Part shown: positions 35,267-44,197 of the stretch, in pieces
How positions within the stretch are numbered: position 1 is the first letter of the stretch
Layout: each line of letters opens with the position of its first letter
Origin: an uncultured Coriobacteriaceae bacterium
Lineage (GTDB): Bacteria; Actinomycetota; Coriobacteriia; Coriobacteriales; Atopobiaceae
Direction of reading: 5' to 3'
DNA length: 63,523 bases
NCBI GenBank assembly: GCA_902788705.1
Contig: CADALE010000025.1
Location: 1-63,523 of the forward strand
Notes under the pieces: model-generated
Seen by the model: the letters and a program-made list of their open reading frames with translations, nothing else
Database searches by the model: none
Told to the model about the DNA's origin: nothing
Position numbers and translations under genes: made by a program

Positions 35267-36427
35267 ATGGCATTCGCGAAGAACCCCGACGGACGTTGGG
35301 CGTGGGTGGAGGTTGACCTTGGCGCCATCCGCCGCAACACGCGCGCCCTTAAGGCCAAGTTGGGACCCGGGGTGCAGATGATGTGCTCGGTGAAGGCCGA
35401 CGCCTATGGACACGGGGCTGTGGCCTGCGCAAACGCCATGCTGCAAGCGGGCGCTAACCAGCTTGCCGTGGCCACGGTGGCCGAGGGCGTGCAGCTGCGC
35501 CAGGCGGGCATCGCGGCGCCCATCCTCATGCTCAACGAGTGCCCCGAGACCGCCCTTGACCTGCTGGTGCAGTACGACATCATGCCCTCGGTGTACACCT
35601 TCGACTTTGCCCTGGCCTATGGCGAGCGCGCTGCGGCCGCGGGCAAGGTGGGCCGCTACCACCTGGCCATCGACACGGGCATGACGCGCATCGGCGTGCT
35701 GCCGGTCGACGTGGTGGAGTTCAGGCGCAACCTCGACTTCCATCGCGGGCTGGAGTGCGCCGGCACCTTCACGCACTTCGCCACCGCTGACGAGATCGAG
35801 GACTGGGACTTCCAGCTGCAGGCCAACCGCTTCGTGGAGGCGGTCACGGCCATTCACGAAGAGGGCCTGGACACGGGCCTCGTGCACTGCGACAACACGC
35901 CGGGCACCATCCTGCATCCGCGCGCGCAGTTTGACATGTGCCGCCTGGGCATCGGCCTGTATGGCCTGCATCCTGCCGACACCACGCGTCCGCGCGTGAC
36001 GCTAGAGCCCGCCATGAGCGTGCGCGGCAAGGTGACGCGCGTGGTGCGTCCGCCGGTTGGCGCGGGTGTTGGCTATGGCCTCACGTATCGCGTGGCCAAG
36101 CAGGGCGTGCAGATTGCCACCGTGCCCATGGGCTATGCCGACGGTTTGGCCCGCCAGCTGTCCAACACCATGGAGGTGCTGGTCAACGGCTCGAGGGCCC
36201 GCCAGGTGGGTCGCATCTGCATGGACCAGTTCATGCTGGCGGTCGAGCCCGACGGCCCGCGCCGCTACCGCCCCGCCAAGCCGGTCGAGGTGGGTGACGT
36301 GGTCACCGTCCTTGGTCGCGACGGCAACGAGGAGATTACCGCCGACGAGATGGCCAGCCTGCGCGGCACCATCAACTACGAGGTCACCTGCAACTTTGGC
36401 ATGCGGCTGGAGAAGGTATATGTGTAG
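35267..36427 (+). CDS. alr: Alanine racemase
   Basis: PLP-dependent enzyme making D-alanine for peptidoglycan. The 386-residue product has the PLP-binding lysine K43 in SVKADAYGHGA, the substrate/PLP motifs DTGMTRIG and LGIGLYG, the catalytic Tyr in GVGYGLTYR and the conserved RICMDQFML. ATG 35267 follows AGGGAGG; the upstream in-frame ATG overlaps nnr and was rejected. Usual neighbour of nnr and tsaE. Confidence 0.95.
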   Translation: MAFAKNPDGRWAWVEVDLGAIRRNTRALKAKLGPGVQMMCSVKADAYGHGAVACANAMLQAGANQLAVATVAEGVQLRQAGIAAPILMLNECPETALDLLVQYDIMPSVYTFDFALAYGERAAAAGKVGRYHLAIDTGMTRIGVLPVDVVEFRRNLDFHRGLECAGTFTHFATADEIEDWDFQLQANRFVEAVTAIHEEGLDTGLVHCDNTPGTILHPRAQFDMCRLGIGLYGLHPADTTRPRVTLEPAMSVRGKVTRVVRPPVGAGVGYGLTYRVAKQGVQIATVPMGYADGLARQLSNTMEVLVNGSRARQVGRICMDQFMLAVEPDGPRRYRPAKPVEVGDVVTVLGRDGNEEITADEMASLRGTINYEVTCNFGMRLEKVYV

Positions 36428-36540
36428 CGACGGGGCCAGGAGGGGATGCAGACCCTCTGGCTCCTCGGCTGGCGACGGGCGGGCAAGGCATGGCGCGGCC
36501 TAAGCGCGAGCGGGCCTCGCTTGCAGATGCGGAGGGCACG

Positions 36541-37152
36541 ATGGCGGTGATGCACAGACCGGGGCACGAGCATCAGAAGCCTCGCGAGGTGACGCTTGAC
36601 GAGATTCGCGCCGTGCTGGGCAACTGCCAGCTGTGTCCCCTGGGGCAGACGCGCACCAACCTGGTGTTTGGCGTGGGCAACCCCAATGCGCGCGTCATGT
36701 TTGTGGGCGAGGGACCCGGCCGCAACGAGGACCTGCAGGGCGAGCCCTTCGTGGGCGCGGCGGGACAGAAGCTCAACGGCCTCCTTGGCCTTGCCGGCCT
36801 GCGGCGCGAGGACATCTACATCGCCAACGTCATCAAGTGCCGCCCGCCGTCAAACCGCAACCCCCGTCCCGAGGAGATTGAGGCCTGCTCGCCGTTCCTG
36901 CGTGAGCAGATCCGTTCCATCTGGCCTGACGTGATCGTGTGCTTGGGCAACTTTGCCACGCAGTTCGTGCTGCGCACCGAGAAGGGCGTGACCAAGCTGC
37001 GCGGGCAGCTATACCAGACGGGCCACTTCGTGGTGATGCCCACGTTCCATCCCGCGGCCACCATCTACCATCAGGAGTGGCTGCCGTTGCTTGAGGCCGA
37101 CATGCGCATGCTGGGGCAATGGCTGGCGCAGAATCCGGCGGAAGGGAAGTAG
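36541..37152 (+). CDS. udg: Type-4 (Fe-S) uracil-DNA glycosylase
   Basis: Removes uracil from DNA in base-excision repair. The 203-residue protein has the family-4 motif VGEGPGRNEDLQGEPFVGAAG and the C-terminal TFHPAA, and four Cys for a [4Fe-4S] cluster (C29, C32 in CQLC; one in IKCRPPSNRNP; one in EACSPF). ATG 36541 follows CGGAGGG at 6 nt; an ATG at 36490 lies in a weaker context and adds 17 residues. Family 4 is common in thermophiles, archaea and many actinobacteria. tsaE follows immediately. Confidence 0.92.
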   Translation: MAVMHRPGHEHQKPREVTLDEIRAVLGNCQLCPLGQTRTNLVFGVGNPNARVMFVGEGPGRNEDLQGEPFVGAAGQKLNGLLGLAGLRREDIYIANVIKCRPPSNRNPRPEEIEACSPFLREQIRSIWPDVIVCLGNFATQFVLRTEKGVTKLRGQLYQTGHFVVMPTFHPAATIYHQEWLPLLEADMRMLGQWLAQNPAEGK

Positions 37153-37153
37153 C

Positions 37154-37624
37154 ATGCAGGTGGTGACGCGTTCCCAGGACGAGACCATCGCGTTTGGCCG
37201 GCGGTTGGGCGAGGTGCTGCAGCCCGGCGACGTGCTGGTGCTGACGGGCGACCTTGGAGCTGGAAAGACCCAGCTTACCAAGGGCATCGCGGCGGCGCTC
37301 GGCGTGGAGGAGGACGTGACCAGCCCCACGTTCAGCATTCTGATGGTGTATGAGGGCCAGCGTATGCCGCTGTACCACTTTGACCTGTATCGCTTGGAGA
37401 GCGCCGACCAGCTTGAGGACACCGGGCTGTACGACCTACTTGGCAGCGACGGCCCGTGCGTGATCGAGTGGGGCGAGCAGTTTTCCGACGAGATTGGCCC
37501 CGAGCGCCTTGACGTGTTTCTGTCTAGGCTGGACGACGAGGTGGCGGCGGGCGAGGAGCCTCCGCGCGAGGTGAAACTGGTGCCGCACGGTGCGCGTGCC
37601 GAGGAGCTGGTGGCCTCCTTGTAG
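37154..37624 (+). CDS. tsaE: tRNA threonylcarbamoyladenosine biosynthesis ATPase TsaE
   Basis: P-loop ATPase that works with TsaB and TsaD in making t6A37 of ANN-decoding tRNAs. The 156-residue protein has Walker A GDLGAGKTQLTKG (about 32-44), the TSPTFSILMVYEG motif and the HFDLYRLES and IEWGEQF segments. ATG 37154 follows GGAAGGG two bases after the udg stop. The tsaB-rimI-tsaD fusion gene is 2.6 kb downstream, split from it by a repeat element and a zinc-ribbon gene. Confidence 0.93.
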   Translation: MQVVTRSQDETIAFGRRLGEVLQPGDVLVLTGDLGAGKTQLTKGIAAALGVEEDVTSPTFSILMVYEGQRMPLYHFDLYRLESADQLEDTGLYDLLGSDGPCVIEWGEQFSDEIGPERLDVFLSRLDDEVAAGEEPPREVKLVPHGARAEELVASL

Positions 37625-37672
37625 GGCCCTATGCCCGTTGTCTGCGGGCGCGGGCGTGCGCTTCGTGGGTGG

Positions 37673-37902
37673 GGTGTACAAAAAGCCGAGGCAATGCACA
37701 TAAATAATGAAATAAAATATTTGATAATCCATCTACCTGCGGTTTTCCAAAAGGGTTGGGGCAGTGTTGGGTGCTATTTTGCAGGATATGCGGTATGGCG
37801 CTTGCACGGAAGATATGACCTCCAAAGAAAGTGCTGGTAGAAGGCTTGGAGGAAATCCACGTCAAGTCGGGTCTTGTGCACTGGCTCGGCTTTTTGTACA
37901 CC
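37673..37902. repeat. 230-bp element with 27-bp terminal inverted repeats (MITE-like)
   Basis: The left end begins GGTGTACAAAAAGCCGAG (37673-37699); its reverse complement ends the element (37876-37902) with 25 of 27 positions matching. The 176-nt interior is visibly AT-richer than the flanks (poly-A/T runs near 37700-37740) and has no convincing gene. No clear target-site duplication was found. The rest of the 531-nt tsaE-zinc-ribbon gap (37903-38155) is ordinary GC-rich DNA with no gene seen. It could be a non-autonomous transposable element or a structured RNA. Confidence 0.7.
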
Positions 37903-38155
37903 ACCTTCCCGCAGAGGCGATCCCACCCGGACAAAACGCTCAAATCCCGAAGATAACGTGCGCGCGGTAGCTCCCCAAGGGGTAAAAAGCCGGGCAGCTT
38001 GCAGGGCGTGGGCTTTGCACGGGCCTTGAGCGGGGGCGGGCTTGGCGCGAGTCGCACATCTTTGCCAGCGTGCGATGCATCGCGACGTTATGAGGTATGA
38101 TTCAAGATGCTGTGTACCAGTGACGCTCGCGACGTCAGCAGGCAGGGAGACGCGA

Positions 38156-40171
38156 ATGCTTTGCAAGCAGTGTGGCACGATGAACGACGACGAGGCTCAG
38201 GTCTGCGCCTACTGTGGGGCGCCCCTGCAGGAGCCTGAGGATGCCACGGCGCTTGCCGCCGCTGAAGAGGGGCCCGTCGCTGAAGATGCGGGCGAGCCTT
38301 CGTCGCGTGACTCCCAGTCCCAGGAGATTTGGGGCAAGGAGATATCGGGTCTCTGGGCCGAGGCCGTGGGGGCCGATCCGTTTGATCAGGCCGAGGTGGA
38401 GGCTGCTGGCCAGGCGCTTCTTGATGCGCAGGGCCAGTTCCAGTTCCTTGAGGGCGATGCCGCTGCGGGAGCAAGACCTGCGCCCGAGCAGGTCGATAAT
38501 GCCAACGAGCTCGGCGGGGTCGAAGACTCCAAGGCTGACGATCTGGAAGCAGAGGCCGTCGAGGTCGCGGTGGAAGACGAGGTCGCTGCACCCGAGGACG
38601 GTTTTTCCGAAGCCGAGTTCGATGAGGTCGAAGGCGCGGCCGCGGAGGCGGAAGACGAGGGCGCCGACTTCGAGGACGATGCTTCTGAGACGGTGGAAGT
38701 CGCCCCTCTCGAGGCCTCCGAGCAGCTGCTTCCCGCGCAGCTCTACTGCCTGCGCTGCGGAACCCCCATCGAGGAGGGCGTGGACGTCTGCCCCACGTGC
38801 GGCGCCACATCCGAAGAGTTCATCACCAACGGCGCGCCTGCCGTTGGCTTCGTGCGTGCCAGCGCGCGTCACTCCAGCTACGAGGACGACTTCGACGTGT
38901 TCGACCGCTTCAACAGTCGGCAGCTGGGCTACATTGCCCTTGGCGTCGCCGTGCTGGTGTTTGTCATCGTGGGCGGACTTGCCTCGATCGTGGGCGACCT
39001 CGCCTTCTTCAAAGGGGGGAGGGGCGGCCTTGACCCCATCGCCCAGGAAGAGCAGGCCGAGCAGGCTGACGAGGAGGCTCAGCCCGAGGAGGACGCCGAG
39101 GAGGCTCCCGAGGAGGAGCCCGTGCCGGTGACGGAGGCAGTGGCCCCCGCCGATGGCCTCACGCCGCTGGGCAACCTCACCAACGGCGGCTACGTGCTGG
39201 AGCACGACGGCTGGGTGTACTACGCCATCCCCGAGGGCAGGGGCGAGTGGCATACCTCGGCCATCGGCCGCATGCGCGAGGACGGCTCCCAGCAGTCCCT
39301 CATCTACAGCGTGTCGGGTAGCGACCCGCTTATCTGGCACCTCAACGTGATGGGCGACCGCCTGTACTTCAGCCAGGACTCGGGCAGCTGGAGCGCCAAC
39401 CTCATGTCGGTGGGTCTGAACGGCTCGGACAGCCGCACAGAGGGTACCGTGATGCCCGGAACCCTGTGCCAAACCTACGAGGGCCGCGTGTACTCCAGCG
39501 ATTGGAGTGGCTTGTGGAGCTTCGACCCCACCTGGGTGGAGGGCTGGAACTGCTACGGCGGTCCCGCCTCCGACTGCCTGTGGCGCGTGTGGGGCAGCCC
39601 GGCCGACCGTGAGCAGGGCAAATACACCGTGTACTACTTCTACCAAGGCGCATCGACGGTCAGCGCGTCCAACAACCTGTGGGAGGAGCCGTGGGGCCAC
39701 GACATCCTGGCACTGGGCGAGGGACGCACGCTGGTCAATGTGCAGCCAACCGACGAGGGCCTGTGGCTTCTGGTTGACACGAACGGCGATGGCCTCGGCG
39801 ACGAGGTGATGCGCTCCGAGCTTGACGGTACGGGCCTTGCCACCTACGCCGCAACGACTGCGCCGGCCACGCGCATGAACGCCGGTTCGTACGGCGTGTT
39901 TGTGGTGGTGCAGGAGGGCACCGCCATGCGCATCGAGCGCATTGACGTCGATGATGCCGCTCCTGCCGAGGGCGAAGGCGAGGGAGAAGGCGCCGCCGAG
40001 GCTGCCGCCCCCACGGTCACCGTGTACTATCGCTCCGACCCCGGCGTGGAGGTTGCCTACCCCTCGGTGTACGGCAAGTACCTGTACTTTGGCTTGGTGG
40101 GCAACGACCAGTCCAGCCTCGTGCGCATGGAGCTTGGCCACCCCGGCTCGAAGCCCGAGGAGATCGTCTAG
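38156..40171 (+). CDS. Double zinc-ribbon, single-pass membrane protein with extracytoplasmic propeller-like domain
   Basis: 671 residues. N-terminal zinc ribbon (C3, C6, C17, C20), a long acidic low-complexity stretch, a second zinc ribbon (CLRCG...CPTCG, about 198-216), one transmembrane helix (about 258-280), another acidic linker, and a C-terminal ~350-residue domain with repeated strands such as GGYVLEHDGWVYYAIPEG and DRLYFSQDSGSW, similar to DUF5050-type beta-propeller proteins. Probably anchored with ribbons inside and the repeat domain outside. Function unknown; related proteins are annotated as zinc-ribbon or DUF5050 proteins. ATG 38156 follows GGCAGGGAG. Confidence 0.75.
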   Translation: MLCKQCGTMNDDEAQVCAYCGAPLQEPEDATALAAAEEGPVAEDAGEPSSRDSQSQEIWGKEISGLWAEAVGADPFDQAEVEAAGQALLDAQGQFQFLEGDAAAGARPAPEQVDNANELGGVEDSKADDLEAEAVEVAVEDEVAAPEDGFSEAEFDEVEGAAAEAEDEGADFEDDASETVEVAPLEASEQLLPAQLYCLRCGTPIEEGVDVCPTCGATSEEFITNGAPAVGFVRASARHSSYEDDFDVFDRFNSRQLGYIALGVAVLVFVIVGGLASIVGDLAFFKGGRGGLDPIAQEEQAEQADEEAQPEEDAEEAPEEEPVPVTEAVAPADGLTPLGNLTNGGYVLEHDGWVYYAIPEGRGEWHTSAIGRMREDGSQQSLIYSVSGSDPLIWHLNVMGDRLYFSQDSGSWSANLMSVGLNGSDSRTEGTVMPGTLCQTYEGRVYSSDWSGLWSFDPTWVEGWNCYGGPASDCLWRVWGSPADREQGKYTVYYFYQGASTVSASNNLWEEPWGHDILALGEGRTLVNVQPTDEGLWLLVDTNGDGLGDEVMRSELDGTGLATYAATTAPATRMNAGSYGVFVVVQEGTAMRIERIDVDDAAPAEGEGEGEGAAEAAAPTVTVYYRSDPGVEVAYPSVYGKYLYFGLVGNDQSSLVRMELGHPGSKPEEIV

Positions 40172-40284
40172 CCGGCAAGGCGAAAAGAAGCAGGTGGCGG
40201 TTGTCTGACGAAGGCATCCATCAGGCCACTTTGCGGGCGTGATGCTACACTAGGTGGCTGCAAACGCCATCGATAGGAACCATC

Positions 40285-42774
40285 ATGCCCTCACTCTTTG
40301 ACGCAGGCGAGGCCACGCGGCCCCTGCTCGTCTTGGCCATCGACACCTCAACCGACATGCTGGCCTGCGCCGTCGCCAGCTGGACGCCCGCCTCTGGTGG
40401 ACGTGCCGCCGACGTGCGCGTGCTTGCCCCGGGTGACCACCTCTGCCGCCGTCAGACCAACGTGGAGCTGACCACCACGGCGCTGGACTGCCTTGCGCGC
40501 TCCGGCCATGCCATGGCCGACGTGGACGCCGTGCTGGTGGGGCGTGGCCCGGGCTCGTTTACGGGCGTGCGCATCGGCATCGCCACGGCAAAGGGCCTGG
40601 CCTGCGGGCTTGGCTGCCCGCTGCATGGCGTCTCCACGCTGGATGCCGCCGCATGGAACGCCTGGCTCCACGGGGTGCGCGGCCTTACCGGCGTGGTGGG
40701 CGACGCCATGCGCGGCGAGGTGTACCCCGGCGTCTACCAGCTTGGGGATGCCGGCCCCCAGCGCGCCTTTCCCGTCGAGACGGTGGTCAAGGCCCAGGAG
40801 TGCGCCGAGCTGTGGGCGCAGCGCCCCGACCATGACGCCATGACCCTCACGGGTGACGGCCTCAAGAAGTACCGCAGCCTCTTCGAGTCCCTGGGCTTTG
40901 CGAGCTTTGCTCCCGAGGACGCATGGCACCCGGTTGCCGAGGGCCTGCTGCGTGCCGCGGCCGACCCGGCTCACGTGCCTGCTCCGGGCGATGGCGACCC
41001 CGCCCTGGTGCTGCCCATCTACACGCGCCTCTCCGATGCCGAGGAAAACGAGCGTCGGCGCCTTGGGCTTGGGCAGTCGGGGTTTGTGGCCACCTCGGGT
41101 GTGGCGGAGGAGCTGGCGGGCATTCACGTGCAGCTGAGGCCCATGTCGCTCAACGACCTTGACGCCGTGACGGCGCTCGAGGAGCAGACCTTCACGGGCA
41201 CCCCGTACCAGGTGTGGACGCGCAACATGTTCTACGAGGAGCTTTCCATGCCGGGCAGCACCTGGTGGGTGGCTCACGACTGCGGCCAGGTGGTGGGCTT
41301 CGCCGGCGGCCAGCTGGCGGGTGACGGCATCGACGTGATGGACGTGGTGGTAGCCAAGGGCCGCCGGCGCGAGGGCATCGCGCGGCGCCTGTTGGCTCGG
41401 GTTGCCTATGACGGGCAGATGCTTGGCGCAAGCTCGGCCACCCTCGAGGTGCTTGACGGCAACGAGCCGGCCATCGCGCTGTACCGTGCGCTGGGCTTCC
41501 AGCAGGTCGGTCGACGTCGCGATTACTACTCCCCGGGCAACGACGCGCTGGTCATGACCACGACGCTGCCCCTGGCGCTTGACGGCGACCAGGCGGGCGA
41601 GCGTCCCGAGCCAAGGCCCTCGGTGCGCCCGTGGCCCATCGTCTGCGCGCCGCGCACTCCTGAGGCCGAGGCGGCCATCGCGGCCGCCGGCCCCCTCGTG
41701 CTGGCCATCGAGAGCAGCTGCGACGAGACGGCCCTGGCCGTCATCGACGGCAGCGGCCTGGTGCTGGCCAACGTGGTGGCCACCCAGATCGACTTCCATG
41801 CCCGCTTTGGTGGCGTGGTGCCCGAGATTGCCAGCCGCAAGCACACCGAGGCCATCGTGGGCGTCTTCGAGGAGACGCTCGCGCGCGCCGGCCAGCAGCT
41901 GGGCGTGGACACGCTCATGCCCTCCGACCTGGCCGCAATCGGCGTGACGGCCGGACCCGGACTGGTTGGTGCGCTCGTGGTGGGCGTGGCCTTCGCGAAG
42001 GGCCTTTGCGCCGCGACGGGCCTTCCGCTGGTGCCGGTGCATCACCTTGAGGGACACCTCATGGCCAACCTCTTCGAGACCCCCGACCTCCAGCCGCCGT
42101 TCGTGGCGTCGCTCGTGTCGGGCGGCAACACCATGCTGGTGCATGTGCGCGACTGGGGCGACTATGAGATTCTGGGCCAGACCATCGATGACGCGGTGGG
42201 CGAGGCCTTCGACAAGGTGGCCAAGGCCCTGGGCCTGGGGTATCCGGGCGGGCCGGTCATCAGCCGGCTTGCGGCGCAAGGCAATCCCCGCGCCATCGAC
42301 TTCCCCCGCGCCATGCTGCACAGCCACGACTACCGCTTCTCGCTCTCGGGCCTCAAGACGGCCGTGATCACCTACATCGAGGGCGAGAACAAGGCCGGCC
42401 GCCCCATCAACGTGCCCGACCTTGCGGCCTCGTTCCAGGCCGCAGTGGTTGACGTGCAGGTGGCCAAGGCGGCGGCTGCCGTCAACGAGCTGGGCGTGAC
42501 GGACTTCTGCGTGGGTGGCGGCGTGGCGGCAAATCCCGCCCTGCGTGCGGCCTACCAAAAGCGCTTTGGCCGGATGGGCGTGCGGGTGACGGTGCCACCC
42601 ATGGTGGTGTGCGGCGACAACGGCGCCATGATCGCGCTTGTGGCCCTGCGCAACCTGCGGGCGGGCATCACGGCGCCGCTCACGCTGGACGCCGCGCCCA
42701 ACGCCAAGCTGGGGGAGTGGAGCAGCTCCGAGGCGCCGGTGGTGCGCGACGAGTGGCCCAAGCAGCGCCGCTAA
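40285..42774 (+). CDS. tsaD: TsaB-RimI-TsaD triple fusion, t6A synthesis and N-acetyltransferase
   Basis: 829 residues with three enzymes in one chain. Residues ~10-265 are TsaB (LVLAIDTSTDMLACAVA; GRGPGSFTGVRIGIATAKGLA). About 275-425 are a GNAT acetyltransferase like RimI, which acetylates ribosomal protein S18 (GRRREGIARRLLARVA; LEVLDGNEPAIALYRALGF). About 465-815 are TsaD (LAIESSCDETALAVI; HHLEGHLMAN with metal His; SGGNTMLVHV; FCVGGGVAANPALR). TsaB and TsaD form the complex that transfers threonylcarbamoyl to A37. Separate genes in most bacteria; order matches the usual tsaB-rimI-tsaD operon, so fusion by loss of stop codons is likely. ATG at 40285, weak GGAACC context. Confidence 0.95.
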   Translation: MPSLFDAGEATRPLLVLAIDTSTDMLACAVASWTPASGGRAADVRVLAPGDHLCRRQTNVELTTTALDCLARSGHAMADVDAVLVGRGPGSFTGVRIGIATAKGLACGLGCPLHGVSTLDAAAWNAWLHGVRGLTGVVGDAMRGEVYPGVYQLGDAGPQRAFPVETVVKAQECAELWAQRPDHDAMTLTGDGLKKYRSLFESLGFASFAPEDAWHPVAEGLLRAAADPAHVPAPGDGDPALVLPIYTRLSDAEENERRRLGLGQSGFVATSGVAEELAGIHVQLRPMSLNDLDAVTALEEQTFTGTPYQVWTRNMFYEELSMPGSTWWVAHDCGQVVGFAGGQLAGDGIDVMDVVVAKGRRREGIARRLLARVAYDGQMLGASSATLEVLDGNEPAIALYRALGFQQVGRRRDYYSPGNDALVMTTTLPLALDGDQAGERPEPRPSVRPWPIVCAPRTPEAEAAIAAAGPLVLAIESSCDETALAVIDGSGLVLANVVATQIDFHARFGGVVPEIASRKHTEAIVGVFEETLARAGQQLGVDTLMPSDLAAIGVTAGPGLVGALVVGVAFAKGLCAATGLPLVPVHHLEGHLMANLFETPDLQPPFVASLVSGGNTMLVHVRDWGDYEILGQTIDDAVGEAFDKVAKALGLGYPGGPVISRLAAQGNPRAIDFPRAMLHSHDYRFSLSGLKTAVITYIEGENKAGRPINVPDLAASFQAAVVDVQVAKAAAAVNELGVTDFCVGGGVAANPALRAAYQKRFGRMGVRVTVPPMVVCGDNGAMIALVALRNLRAGITAPLTLDAAPNAKLGEWSSSEAPVVRDEWPKQRR

Positions 42775-43038
42775 GGTTCTGCCACGAGGGTCGACCCGTT
42801 GGCGGGTGCGGTGCCAAAAGGACCCAACCCATCGGTTAACGTGCCGTAAAGCCTTGGGCGATGCAGCCTTGCGCCCCGCGTGCATGGCCTAGCATTCGCC
42901 ATGCGCACGCAACTTTCACGCATCCGAGGTGCTGCCCGTGGCGGCATCCCGCCTGCAAGGGGGACGGGAATGGGTCCCGTCCGGTTGTGGCGCGCGGAAG
43001 GGGTCATTAGGCTTCACAGGGAGAAAAGAGGAACCGCC

Positions 43039-43956
43039 ATGACCAACGCACGCATCATCCCCACCACGCATCACGAGCTCTCTCGACGCGACTTCCTTAA
43101 GCTCTCGAGCCTGTCTTCCCTCACGCTCGCGGCGCTCACTGCCTGCGGTCCGGCCGCGCAGGAGGAGGCAGCTGTTGATGACGCGGCGCCCAGCACCGAC
43201 GCCGAGGCTGCGGCCTTCGGCTCCGAGGGCGTCCTGCGCGTGGGCATGGAGGCCGCATACGCCCCGTACAACTGGCAGGCCACGGCCGAGAGCGAGTTCA
43301 CCATCCCCATCGAGAACGTGTCCGGTGCCTACGCCGACGGCTACGACGTGCAGATCGCCAAGACGGTGGCCGAGGGCCTGGGCCTCGAGCCCGTTGCCGT
43401 CAAGCTCGAGTGGGACGGTCTCATCGAGGCGCTGGGCCAGGGCCAGATCGACGTCATCATCGCCGGCATGACCGCCACCCCCGAGCGCGCCGAGTCCATC
43501 GACTTCACCGAGCCCTACTACGTGGGTACCTACGGCCTCATGGTGCAGGCTGGCTCTCCCTACGAGAACGCCACCTCCATCCAGGACTTCGCTGGTGCCG
43601 CCGTGCTGGGCCAGAAGGATACCCTGCTTGACGACGTGATCGACGAGATCGAGGGCGTCAACCACCTCTCGCCCGTGCCCACCGTGCCCGACCAGGTGTC
43701 CAACCTGCTTAGTGGCGCGTGCGACGCCATCACCTTTGACGTGGGCAACATCGTCAGCATGACGGAGGCCCATCCCGAGCTGGTGGGCATCATCTTCGAG
43801 GAGGGCAAGGGCTTCTCCGAGGAGGTTCCCGTCAACATCGGCATCTCGAAGGGCAACGACGATGTCGTGGCGCAGATGAACGACATCCTGGCTGGCATCT
43901 CCGAGGACGAGCGCCAGGCCATCTGGGCAGCTGCCGTCGAGCGCCAGCCGGAGTAG
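43039..43956 (+). CDS. Polar amino-acid-type ABC transporter substrate-binding lipoprotein
   Basis: 305-residue SBP_bac_3-type periplasm-side receptor. The N-terminus has a Tat-type signal (SRRDFLKLSS) and a lipobox (LTAC), so it is probably exported folded and lipid-anchored. The binding fold has GVLRVGMEAAYAPYNW, DGYDVQIAKTVAEGLG, IDVIIAGMTATPERAESIDFTEPYY. Likely ligand is an amino acid or opine/polyamine-like molecule. ATG 43039 follows AAAGAGG. Permease and ATPase follow after a 241-nt gap with palindromes. Confidence 0.88.
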   Translation: MTNARIIPTTHHELSRRDFLKLSSLSSLTLAALTACGPAAQEEAAVDDAAPSTDAEAAAFGSEGVLRVGMEAAYAPYNWQATAESEFTIPIENVSGAYADGYDVQIAKTVAEGLGLEPVAVKLEWDGLIEALGQGQIDVIIAGMTATPERAESIDFTEPYYVGTYGLMVQAGSPYENATSIQDFAGAAVLGQKDTLLDDVIDEIEGVNHLSPVPTVPDQVSNLLSGACDAITFDVGNIVSMTEAHPELVGIIFEEGKGFSEEVPVNIGISKGNDDVVAQMNDILAGISEDERQAIWAAAVERQPE

Positions 43957-43974
43957 GCTCACCAGAACGGAGCA

Positions 43975-44167
43975 GCGCGGACAGTGGGGACGTAGCACTT
44001 TGTCCGGCGGGACAGGGACGGGCGTGACAGTGGGGACGTAGCACTTTGTCCGAGCCCCTGTTGAGCAGACGCTGAGAGGGCTCGGACAAAGTGCTACGTC
44101 CCCACTGTCCCGCCCGTCCTCACCCGCCGCCCCGCCGGACAAAGTGCTACGTCCCCACTGTCCGCGC
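43975..44167. repeat. Nested palindrome of four 25-bp copies inside the ABC operon
   Basis: The unit starting ACAGTGGGGACGTAGCACTT occurs twice forward (43981-44005, 44027-44051) and twice inverted (44084-44108, 44137-44161). The outer arms (43975-44011 and 44131-44167) are a perfect 37-bp inverted repeat, and inner flanks such as CGAGCCC/GGGCTCG also pair around a ~20-nt centre. The whole forms a possible long cruciform or hairpin RNA between the receptor gene and the permease gene. No coding capacity is evident. Resembles REP/BIME-like elements. Confidence 0.85.
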
Positions 44168-44197
44168 CTGTCGGCCACCAAGGAAGGAGGCCTCTCA

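Noticed and set aside
37703..37875. Small ORFs inside the 230-bp element
   Set aside because: Short frames lack ribosome-binding sites and domain similarity; the interior is AT-rich filler between inverted ends.
38088..38810. 240-codon - strand frame over the zinc-ribbon gene
   Set aside because: Arg/Pro-rich antisense shadow with no domain; the + frame has two intact zinc ribbons.
40348..42885. 845-codon - strand frame over tsaB-rimI-tsaD
   Set aside because: Basic, His/Arg/Gly-rich low-complexity product; the + strand has three recognised enzymes.
42775..43038. tRNA or riboswitch in the gap before the amino-acid transporter
   Set aside because: A short GGGTCGACCC palindrome is present but there is no cloverleaf, CCA end or known aptamer pattern.
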